From assembly GCA_946478645.1 (NCBI GenBank), contig CAMLCW010000148.1, forward strand, positions 1 through 11,592: a DNA stretch of 11,592 nucleotides. Direction: 5' to 3'. This document shows, in pieces, positions 1-5,969 of the stretch. A model generated the notes under the pieces. The model worked only from the letters and a program-made list of their open reading frames with translations. It was not told the DNA's origin and did not search any database. A program made the position numbers and the translations under genes. How positions within the stretch are numbered: position 1 is the first letter of the stretch; every line of letters begins with the position of its first letter. This DNA comes from an uncultured Variovorax sp. GTDB lineage: Bacteria; Pseudomonadota; Gammaproteobacteria; Burkholderiales; Burkholderiaceae.

Positions 1-297
1 GCGCAGACCCGCAGCGCCATGCAGGACCTGCTGCTCGAGGTGCTGCAGGCCGAGGGCAAGACGGTGATGCTGATCACGCACTCGGTCGACGAGGCGATCT
101 ATCTCTCGTCGCGCATCGTCGTGGTGACCGCGCGGCCGGCGCGCATCCGCACCGTGATCGACGTGCCCTTCGGCTATCCGCGCGGCGAGGCGGTGCACGA
201 GGACCCGCGCTTCGCGCAGCTGCGCGCGCAGATCCGCGAACTCGTCATGGAAGAGTACGCGGCCCAATCGAAGCAGCAAGTGCGCCTGTCCGATTGA
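1..297 (+). CDS. ABC transporter ATP-binding protein, SsuB/TauB type (3' end only)
   Basis: Only the last 98 codons are present; the reading frame is open from base 1, so the gene starts upstream. The visible part begins AQTRSAMQDLL, the usual sequence just after the D-loop in nitrate/sulfonate/taurine-type ATPases. It continues with the H-loop LITHSVDEAIYLSSRIVVV, whose His is the switch histidine that contacts the ATP gamma-phosphate. The Walker A, Walker B and signature motifs lie outside the window. The protein would energise import from the inner face of the cytoplasmic membrane. The substrate-binding protein gene begins 35 nt after the stop, so the two almost certainly form one operon, with a permease gene expected upstream. 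The substrate cannot be told from this fragment. The family call is firm. Confidence 0.93.
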   Translation, partial: AQTRSAMQDLLLEVLQAEGKTVMLITHSVDEAIYLSSRIVVVTARPARIRTVIDVPFGYPRGEAVHEDPRFAQLRAQIRELVMEEYAAQSKQQVRLSD

Positions 298-332
298 TTG
301 AAACTTTGGTTGAACCTGAAAGGAAGAGCGAC

Positions 333-1343
333 ATGTCCCTCCCACGCAGAAAAATCCTCGGCGGCGGCGCCGCACTCGCGGCCACTGCGGCCTCCAGCCT
401 CGCGCTGCCGGCCTGGGCGCAGTCGCGCATCAAGGTCAACGTGGGCTACCTGCACACGCCCGCGGTCGACGGCCAGATCTGGCTCGGCCAGGAGATGGGC
501 ACGTTCGCCAAGCAGGGGCTCGACCTGCAGCTGCGCCAGTTCACCACCGGGCTGGAGATCTTCCAGGCGATGGTCGGCGGCAGCCTCGACGTGCTGGCCA
601 CCGGCGCGGTGCTGTCGAATTTTCCGGCGCGCGGCCAGGGCAAGGTGTTCCTGATCAACAACATCGAATACGCCACCGCCCAACTCTGGGTACGCGAGGA
701 CGCGGGCGTGAAGACGCTGGCCGACCTCAAGGGCAAGCAGATCTCCACCACCACCGGCACCACGGCGCACGTGTTCCTCGACCGCGCGCTGCGCTCGGCG
801 CAGCTCGACCCGGCCAAGGACGTGCGCATCGTCAACCAGCGCATGTCCGAGGCCGTGACCTCGTTCATCTCGGGCGCGGTGCCGGCGGTGGCGCTGTGGT
901 CGCCGTTCGACACCACCGTGCGCGAGAAGGCGCCCGGCGCCAGGAAGCTGATCGATGCCTCGGCCTTCTTCCCGCAGGCGGCCATCGTCGGCGGCTGGGC
1001 CGCGCGCAACGACTACTACGAGAAGAACAAGCCGGTGCTGCAGAAGCTCATCGCGGGCTGGCTGCCCGCCAACGAGCGCATGCTCAACGACCCCGACGGC
1101 GCCGCTACGGCGCTGCAGAAGTCGCAGTACAAGGAAGTGCCGCTCGCGCAGTTCAAGGAGCAGTTCAAGGCCAGCAAGTACTACTCGTCGGCCGAGTGGC
1201 GCGCCAAGTACGCCGACGGCACCGTGGCCAACTGGCTGCAGCAGGTGACCGATTTCTTCGTGAGCAACGCCAACATCCAGAACGCGCTGACCGCGAAGCA
1301 GTACTTCGATCCGGCGCTGTTCACCGCGCTGGTCAAGGCTTGA
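333..1343 (+). CDS. ABC transporter substrate-binding protein, SsuA/NMT1-like
   Basis: A 336-aa periplasmic binding protein for an aliphatic sulfonate/nitrate/taurine-type importer. The N-terminus MSLPRRKILGGGAALAATAA looks like a twin-arginine (Tat) signal: RR at residues 5-6, a hydrophobic stretch, then AWA with likely cleavage after residue 29. The mature part has the family pattern: VGYLHTPAVDGQIWLGQEMG, a LADLKGKQIST turn, and TGTTAHVFLDRAL where the ligand is normally held. The ATG at 333 is chosen because AAAGGAAG at 319-326 is a good ribosome site 6 nt ahead and the signal peptide starts there. A TTG at 294 would extend the frame but has no such support. It follows the ATPase gene by 35 nt. 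The ligand is unknown; the oxidoreductase gene downstream hints at an oxidisable organic compound. The last base of its stop codon is the first base of the palindromic element at 1343-1503. Confidence 0.9.
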   Translation: MSLPRRKILGGGAALAATAASSLALPAWAQSRIKVNVGYLHTPAVDGQIWLGQEMGTFAKQGLDLQLRQFTTGLEIFQAMVGGSLDVLATGAVLSNFPARGQGKVFLINNIEYATAQLWVREDAGVKTLADLKGKQISTTTGTTAHVFLDRALRSAQLDPAKDVRIVNQRMSEAVTSFISGAVPAVALWSPFDTTVREKAPGARKLIDASAFFPQAAIVGGWAARNDYYEKNKPVLQKLIAGWLPANERMLNDPDGAATALQKSQYKEVPLAQFKEQFKASKYYSSAEWRAKYADGTVANWLQQVTDFFVSNANIQNALTAKQYFDPALFTALVKA

Positions 1344-1503
1344 GAAGCTGTGAACGAACCGGCCATGCCCGCTCAGCCCGCCCAGACACGCCCGCTCGTC
1401 GTTGCAAATGCTCGCCGTAGCGCGAGCTACGACTGCGCTTTGCGCCTAGATCGGACGCGCCTGGACGACCTGCTCGGACACGTCCAGTTCATTCACAGCT
1501 TCT
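1343..1503. repeat. 161-bp palindromic intergenic element (long imperfect hairpin)
   Basis: The whole gap between the binding-protein gene and the oxidoreductase gene folds back on itself. The outer 12 bases, AGAAGCTGTGAA at 1343-1354, are perfectly repeated in inverse at 1492-1503. Aligning 1341-1397 against the reverse complement of 1449-1505 gives 42 identities in 57 positions without gaps. The centre is a perfect 6-bp stem, CGTAGC (1416-1421) and GCTACG (1426-1431), closed by a GCGA tetraloop, with GCAAA (1404-1408) pairing TTTGC (1439-1443) outside it. Nine of the 15 arm mismatches become G-U pairs in a minus-strand transcript and none do in a plus-strand one. The right end abuts the GAGGG ribosome site of the next gene. 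It may be a dispersed MITE/REP-like repeat or a structured RNA; copy number cannot be judged from here. Confidence 0.75.
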
Positions 1504-1518
1504 GAGGGCGCGACGCAA

Positions 1519-3147
1519 ATGAGCGAGCCGACCAAAGAAGGCTTCGACCACATCATCGTGGGCGCCGGCTCCGCCGGCTGCGTGCTCGCCAACCGGCTCA
1601 GCGCCGATGCGCGCCGGCGCGTGCTGCTGCTCGAGGCGGGCACCGACAGCCGGCACTTCTGGCTGCGGCTGCCGGTCGGCTACTTCCGCTCGATCTACGA
1701 CACGCGCTTCTCGTGGCAGTTCGAGACCGAGCCGCAGCCCGAGACCGGCAACCGCCGCATCGTCTGGCCGCGCGGCAAGGTGGTGGGCGGATCGAGCGCG
1801 ATCAACGGGCTGATCTACATCCGCGGCCAGCGCGCCGACTTCGACGACTGGGCGCGCGCGGCCGGCGGCCAGGGCGACACCGGCTGGAGCTACCGCGAGC
1901 TGCTGCCGTTCTTCAAGAAATCCGAGCGCTACGACGGCGGCGAGACGGCCTGGCACGGCGGCGCGGGCGAGCTGCGCGTGTCGAACCTGCGCAACGACCA
2001 TCCCTATTGCGCCGCCTGGCTCGCGGCCGGCGCCGAGGCCGGCTTCGCGCAGAGCGACGACTTCAACGGCGAGCGCGACGAGGGCCTCGGCACCTACCAG
2101 CTCACGCTCGGCGGACGCTGGCGCTGCGATGCGGCCACGGCCTTCCTCGCGCCGGTGCGGCAGCGGGCCAACCTGACAGTGCGCAGCGGCGTGCGCGTGA
2201 CGCGCGTGCTGGTCGAACAGGGCCGTGCAGTCGGCGTCGAATGGCTCGACGCCGACGGCCAACTGCAGAGCGCGCGCGCCGACGCCGAAGTGATCCTTGC
2301 CGCCGGTGCACTGCAGACGCCGCAACTGCTTCAGCTCTCGGGCATCGGTCCGGCCGATGCGCTGCGCGCCCACGGCATCGCCGTGCAGGCCGATGCGCCC
2401 GAGGTCGGCGCCAACCTGCAAGACCACTACCAGGCGCGCGTGATCGTCAAGCTGCGCGAGCGCATGTCGCTCAACGACCAGGTACGAAGCCCCTACGGCC
2501 TCGCGAAGATGGGCGCGCAATGGCTGTTCTCGCAGCGCGGCCCGCTGACGGTGGGCGCGGGACAGGTGGGCGGCATGGTGCGCACCGCGGTTGCCAAGGA
2601 CGCGCGCGCCGACGTGCTGTTCAACGTGATGCCGCTCTCGGTCGACAAGCCCGGCGATCCGCTGCACGGCTTCTCGGGCTTCTCGGCCTCGGCCGCGCAG
2701 TGCCGGCCCGAGTCGCGTGGCCGGGTCGAACTGCAGAGCGCGGATCCGCTCGCGCCGCCGCGCATCACCACCAACTACCTGGTCGAGCCACACGACGTGA
2801 AGGTGCTCGTCGAGGGTCTGAAGATCCTGCGCGACATCTATGCGCAGCCCGCGTTCCGCGATCTGGTGACCGGCGAGGAATACCTGCCGGGCAACGGCGC
2901 GCAGGACGATGCGCAACTGGCGCGCTTCGCGCGCGAGAAGGGCGGCACGGTGTTCCACCCGGTCGGCACCTGCCGCATGGGCGGCGACGCGCGCTCGGTG
3001 GTCGATCCGCAACTGCGCGTGCGCGGCATCGAGCGCCTGCGCGTGATCGATGCGTCGGTGATGCCCACCATTACCTCGGCCAACACCAACGCGGCAGCGA
3101 TCGTGATCGGCGAGAAGGGCGCCGACCTCGTGCTCGCGCGCGCTTGA
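1519..3147 (+). CDS. GMC-family FAD-dependent oxidoreductase (choline/alcohol dehydrogenase-like)
   Basis: A 542-aa flavoprotein of the glucose-methanol-choline family, the usual length for bacterial choline and alcohol dehydrogenases. The FAD-binding GxGxxG motif is at residues 15-20 (GAGSAG), followed by the ANRLS helix and the LLLEAG strand end. The first GMC signature is around WPRGKVVGGSSAINGLIYIRG and the second around ILAAGALQTPQLLQLSGIGP. The C-terminal active-site pair is His480 in HPVGTCRMGG and Asn522 in ITSANTNAA, aligned from general family knowledge. There is no signal peptide, so it should be cytoplasmic and oxidise a primary alcohol, passing electrons to a quinone-linked carrier or O2. 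The start ATG is preceded by GAGGG at 1504-1508. It lies 175 nt after the binding-protein gene, with the palindrome between. BetA-like annotation would be over-precise because no betaine genes are nearby. Confidence 0.9.
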   Translation: MSEPTKEGFDHIIVGAGSAGCVLANRLSADARRRVLLLEAGTDSRHFWLRLPVGYFRSIYDTRFSWQFETEPQPETGNRRIVWPRGKVVGGSSAINGLIYIRGQRADFDDWARAAGGQGDTGWSYRELLPFFKKSERYDGGETAWHGGAGELRVSNLRNDHPYCAAWLAAGAEAGFAQSDDFNGERDEGLGTYQLTLGGRWRCDAATAFLAPVRQRANLTVRSGVRVTRVLVEQGRAVGVEWLDADGQLQSARADAEVILAAGALQTPQLLQLSGIGPADALRAHGIAVQADAPEVGANLQDHYQARVIVKLRERMSLNDQVRSPYGLAKMGAQWLFSQRGPLTVGAGQVGGMVRTAVAKDARADVLFNVMPLSVDKPGDPLHGFSGFSASAAQCRPESRGRVELQSADPLAPPRITTNYLVEPHDVKVLVEGLKILRDIYAQPAFRDLVTGEEYLPGNGAQDDAQLARFAREKGGTVFHPVGTCRMGGDARSVVDPQLRVRGIERLRVIDASVMPTITSANTNAAAIVIGEKGADLVLARA

Positions 3148-3160
3148 AATCCTAAGTTCA

Positions 3161-3193
3161 CACACGGCGTTGCAACTCGCAACGCTTCGTGTG
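3161..3193 (+). terminator. Terminator-like hairpin after the GMC oxidoreductase gene
   Basis: CACACG (3161-3166) plus GCGTTGC (3167-3173) pairs with GCAACGC (3179-3185) plus CGTGTG (3188-3193). This makes a 13-bp stem with a 2-nt TT bulge on the right arm and an AACTC loop. It begins 13 nt after the oxidoreductase stop codon. There is no T-run after the stem, so it is not a classical intrinsic terminator, but its position between two units fits transcription termination or 3'-end protection. Confidence 0.55.
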
Positions 3194-3225
3194 CTGCACG
3201 CATCAACCGCGCACGAACTGCTGCG

Positions 3226-3259
3226 CGTTCGTTGACCTGTCACCGCGAAATCCTAGTCT
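3226..3259 (+). promoter_or_regulatory. Candidate PhoB box and -10 element for the phospholipase unit
   Basis: CGTTCGTTGACCTGTCAC at 3226-3243 fits the Pho-box layout of two 7-bp half-sites spaced 11 bp apart. The second half-site is CTGTCAC, a full match to CTGTCAY; the first, CGTTCGT, matches 4 of 7. The weak -10 hexamer TAGTCT (3254-3259) starts exactly 10 nt after the box, the same spacing as in the E. coli phoA promoter. TTGACC at 3232-3237 could also act as an ordinary -35 with a 16-nt spacer. Because the downstream enzyme is a phospholipase C, a class under PhoB control in Pseudomonas, phosphate starvation control is plausible. The site is read by eye only. Confidence 0.5.
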
Positions 3260-3291
3260 TGCGGCTGCCTTGCCGAGGCGGCAGGGATTTC
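3247..3291 (+). other. Nested inverted repeat in the leader of the lipoprotein-phospholipase unit
   Basis: Outer arms GAAATCC (3247-3253) and GGATTTC (3285-3291) are perfect complements. An inner pair CTGCC (3265-3269) and GGCAG (3280-3284) sits within them. The left outer arm lies immediately upstream of the proposed -10, so a transcript starting near 3266 would carry only the inner stem. It may be an operator, a leader hairpin, or chance in GC-rich sequence. Confidence 0.25.
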
Positions 3292-3320
3292 TTTGGTCCG
3301 GACAACGGAGTCGTCATTCC

Positions 3321-3521
3321 ATGAGCAAGTTCATTTCCTGGCGCGCCTCGATCGCGCTTTCGTTCATCGCCAGCCTCTGCGCCTGTGGCGGCGGCGATGG
3401 TGGTGGCGGTGGCGCGGGCTTTGCCGCGCCCGTCTCGGCCAGCGCCGAGGCACCGGCCGCGGCCGATGCGCAAGCAGCCCAGCAGGAACAGGCGCAGCCC
3501 AACGTCAACTTCGCGCCCTGA
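3321..3521 (+). CDS. Small putative lipoprotein (66 aa)
   Basis: The protein starts MSKFISWRASIALSFIASLC. It has a short basic N-terminus, a hydrophobic stretch at residues 10-20, and a lipobox ending L19-C20-A21-C22, so Cys22 is the likely lipidated residue. After it come a Gly-rich linker (GGGDGGGGG), an Ala/Gly/Pro-rich spacer and a Gln-rich tail ending NVNFAP. No globular domain is apparent: it looks like a short lipid-anchored flexible peptide. AACGGAG at 3303-3309 serves as ribosome site. It is the first gene behind the candidate PhoB promoter and lies 32 nt before the phospholipase gene, so the two are probably co-transcribed. It could help export or retain the phospholipase, but nothing in the sequence proves that. 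The Cys-Gly-rich start is a common style in Burkholderiales lipoproteins. Function unknown. Confidence 0.65.
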   Translation: MSKFISWRASIALSFIASLCACGGGDGGGGGAGFAAPVSASAEAPAAADAQAAQQEQAQPNVNFAP

Positions 3522-3553
3522 GCCCCGTCAAAAACACAACCAATACAACACCC

Positions 3554-5923
3554 ATGACCTCACGCCGCAATTTCCTCCAGAGCGCCGCGGGCACCGGCAT
3601 CGCCGCCGCCACGCTGGCCACCTTCCCGCCGAGCATCCGCCGCGCGCTCGCCATTCCCGCGCACCGCGAGACCGGCACCATCAAGGACGTCAAGCACGTC
3701 GTGCTGCTGATGCAGGAGAACCGTTCGTTCGACAGCTACTTCGGCACCTTCAAAGGCGTGCGCGGCTTCGGCGACCGCTTCGCGGTGCCCACGCCCAACG
3801 GCAAGAACGTCTTCCACCAGACCTACACCAAGACCTCGCCGCCGACCACCTACGTGCCCTACCACCTCGATGAGAGCAAAGGCAATGCGCAGCGCGCCGG
3901 CAGCACGCCGCACAGCTGGGCCGACTCGCAGGCCGCGTGGGACCACGGCCGCATGTACAAGTGGCCCGATGCGAAGAACCCGCTGTCGATGGGCTACTAC
4001 GAAGCGGCGGAAGTGGCCTTCCAGCGTTCGCTCGCCGATGCCTTCACGCTCTGCGACCACTACCACTGCGGCATGCACACCGGCACCATCGCCAACCGCC
4101 TGTTCTACTGGAGCGGCACCAACGGCCCGAACGGCGTGAGCCCGATCGACGGCGGCAAGGTGCGGATCGCGGCGCTGAACAACCAGTTCAACGGCGGCAA
4201 CGACATCGGCGCTTCGACCGAAGGCTGGACCTGGACCACCTATGCCGACCGCCTCGAACAGGCCGGCGTGAAGTGGAAGGTCTACCAGAGCCTGGTCGAC
4301 AATTTCGGCTGCAACGAGATGATGGGCTTTCGCCACTGGCGCACGGCCATCGAACAGATGCCGCCCGCGCGCCGGCCGGTGTACGTGCCCGCAACCGACA
4401 TCACGCAGCCGGTGACCGCGGCCGGCCCGTTCTACGACCCCGTGGTGGACGATGCGCTGAGCCCGCTCGCCAAGGGCTTCCACAACACCATGCCGCACGG
4501 CTTTCTCGAGACCTTCCGCGAGGACATTCAGGCCGGCCGGCTGCCCGCGGTGTCGTGGATCATCGCGCCTTCGGTCTACAGCGAGCATCCCGGGCCGTCG
4601 AGCCCGGCCAAGGGCGGCTGGTACGTGCAGGAGGTGCTCGACGCGCTGACCGCCAACCCCGAGGTCTGGAGCAAGACCGTGCTGCTCGTGAACTACGACG
4701 AGAACGACGGCTTCTTCGACCATGTGCCCACGCCGTCGGCGCCTTCGCGCAACCCCGACGGCACGCTGGCCGGCGGCTCCACCATGGCCGCCGACGAGGT
4801 GGCGGTGGAGTACCACGACTGGACGCCAGCCACCCCCAAGCAGCCCGCGCAGGACGGCCGCCCCTACGGCCCCGGCCCGCGCGTGCCGCTGTGGGTTGTG
4901 TCGCCGTGGAGCCGCGGCGGCTGGGTCAACTCGCAGGTCTGCGACCACACCTCCACCTTGATGTTCCTCGAGAAGGTCACGGGCGTGGCCGAGCCGCAGA
5001 TCAGCCCCTTCCGCCGCGCCGTTTGCGGCGACCTCACGAGCGCGTTCAACTTCGATCGTCCCAACGACGAGCCGCTGCCCACGCTGGCCGGGCGCAGCAC
5101 CAAGGCCGAGGTCGATGCGCGCACCGAAGCGCAGCAGGCCATGCCGAAGATCGTGCCGCCCCTGGATGCCGCGCTGCCGCAGCAGGCCACCGGCGTGCGG
5201 CCCTCGCGCGCCCTGCCGTACGAACTGCACACCAGCGCGCGCAGCGATGCGGCCCAGGGGCGCGTGCAACTGCTGTTCGCCAACAGCGGACGCGCCGCGG
5301 CGGTGTTCCATGTCTACGACAAGCTGCACCTCGTCGACCAGCTGCCGCGCCGCTACATGGTCGAGCCCGGCAAGCGCATCGACGGCCACTGGAACGCGAT
5401 GACCGACAACGCCGGCCTCTACGACCTCTGGGTGCTGGGGCCGAACGGCTACCACCGGCAGTTCAAGGGCGATCTCAACGCACTGCGCGCGGGCGGCGCG
5501 GCCTCACCCGAGATCCGCGTGGGCTACGACGCGCGCCGCGGCGACCTGTACCTGCAATTGCGCAACGACGGCCGGCGCGACTGCGTCTTCACCGTGCAGT
5601 CGAACAAGGCCTATGCGCGGCCGAAGGTGCTCGGCGGGGGACGCTGGGTGCACGGCGACCGCGACCGCGACGAAGGCCCGGGCAACGGCCGTGGCCACGG
5701 CCATGGCCACGGCGGCGGCCGGCCGGACGGCGACTGGACGGTGCGCGTGGAGGGCGGCGGCGAGACCCTGCTGAGCTGGAGCCTCGAGGCATCGGGCCAG
5801 TGGTACGACCTGGCCGTGACCTGCGACAGCGACAAGGCGTTCTACCGCCGCCTCGCGGGCCGGGTCGAGACCGGCCGCCATGCGGTGAGCGATCCGGCGA
5901 TGGGCATGGCCGACCGCTTCTGA
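3554..5923 (+). CDS. plcN: Phosphocholine-type phospholipase C (PlcN/PlcH family), Tat-exported
   Basis: A 789-aa phosphoesterase-family enzyme that releases phosphorylated head groups from phosphatidylcholine and related lipids outside the cytoplasm. The N-terminus MTSRRNFLQSAAGTGIAAAT is a classic Tat signal (SRRNFL), which fixes this ATG as the start even though no Shine-Dalgarno sequence precedes it. The catalytic domain has HVVLLMQENRSFDSYFG with Glu55-Asn56, and LLVNYDENDGFFDHV around residues 376-390, both typical metal and nucleophile regions of the family. Two C-terminal DUF756-type beta domains follow, at roughly 550-650 and 660-770. The second contains a charged Gly/His-rich insert near residues 699-727 with HGHGH (His715, 717, 719). 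P. aeruginosa PlcN is about 690 aa, so this protein is long. No plcR-like chaperone gene follows. The non-haemolytic versus haemolytic class cannot be decided; plcN is a family-level symbol. Confidence 0.9.
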   Translation: MTSRRNFLQSAAGTGIAAATLATFPPSIRRALAIPAHRETGTIKDVKHVVLLMQENRSFDSYFGTFKGVRGFGDRFAVPTPNGKNVFHQTYTKTSPPTTYVPYHLDESKGNAQRAGSTPHSWADSQAAWDHGRMYKWPDAKNPLSMGYYEAAEVAFQRSLADAFTLCDHYHCGMHTGTIANRLFYWSGTNGPNGVSPIDGGKVRIAALNNQFNGGNDIGASTEGWTWTTYADRLEQAGVKWKVYQSLVDNFGCNEMMGFRHWRTAIEQMPPARRPVYVPATDITQPVTAAGPFYDPVVDDALSPLAKGFHNTMPHGFLETFREDIQAGRLPAVSWIIAPSVYSEHPGPSSPAKGGWYVQEVLDALTANPEVWSKTVLLVNYDENDGFFDHVPTPSAPSRNPDGTLAGGSTMAADEVAVEYHDWTPATPKQPAQDGRPYGPGPRVPLWVVSPWSRGGWVNSQVCDHTSTLMFLEKVTGVAEPQISPFRRAVCGDLTSAFNFDRPNDEPLPTLAGRSTKAEVDARTEAQQAMPKIVPPLDAALPQQATGVRPSRALPYELHTSARSDAAQGRVQLLFANSGRAAAVFHVYDKLHLVDQLPRRYMVEPGKRIDGHWNAMTDNAGLYDLWVLGPNGYHRQFKGDLNALRAGGAASPEIRVGYDARRGDLYLQLRNDGRRDCVFTVQSNKAYARPKVLGGGRWVHGDRDRDEGPGNGRGHGHGHGGGRPDGDWTVRVEGGGETLLSWSLEASGQWYDLAVTCDSDKAFYRRLAGRVETGRHAVSDPAMGMADRF

Positions 5924-5933
5924 CGCAGCGCGC

Positions 5934-5969
5934 GCGCTTCGGCGGCGTGCCGGTCAGCCGCCGAAGCGC
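5934..5969. terminator. 13-bp perfect hairpin between convergent plcN and the FAD reductase gene
   Basis: GCGCTTCGGCGGC (5934-5946) and GCCGCCGAAGCGC (5957-5969) are exact reverse complements around a 10-nt loop. The loop contains the stop codon of the minus-strand reductase gene, and the right arm encodes its last residues. It starts 10 nt after the plcN stop. Its symmetry and convergent placement suggest a bidirectional terminator. There is no T-tract on either side, so termination may be weak or need Rho. Confidence 0.6.

Noticed and set aside
294..332. Upstream TTG start for the substrate-binding protein, adding 13 residues
   Set aside because: The ATG at 333 has a proper ribosome site and begins the Tat signal; the extension would overlap the ATPase stop and place charged residues before the signal.
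1343..1518. Simple intrinsic terminator between the binding-protein and GMC genes
   Set aside because: The palindrome spans the entire gap with a stem of tens of base pairs and no T-run, much larger than a terminator; treated as a repeat or RNA element instead.
1489..3243. 584-aa open frame on the minus strand opposite the GMC oxidoreductase
   Set aside because: It mirrors a well-supported gene; its product is Ala/Arg/His-rich without any motif, a typical antisense shadow in GC-rich DNA.
3377..3420. GGCGGC/GGTGGT repeats as a functional tandem repeat
   Set aside because: They encode the Gly-rich linker of the lipoprotein; no regular unit beyond codon-level low complexity.
3560..5455. 631-aa open frame on the minus strand opposite plcN
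   Set aside because: Low-complexity Val/Gly/Arg-rich sequence with no domain; plcN on the other strand has clear family motifs throughout.
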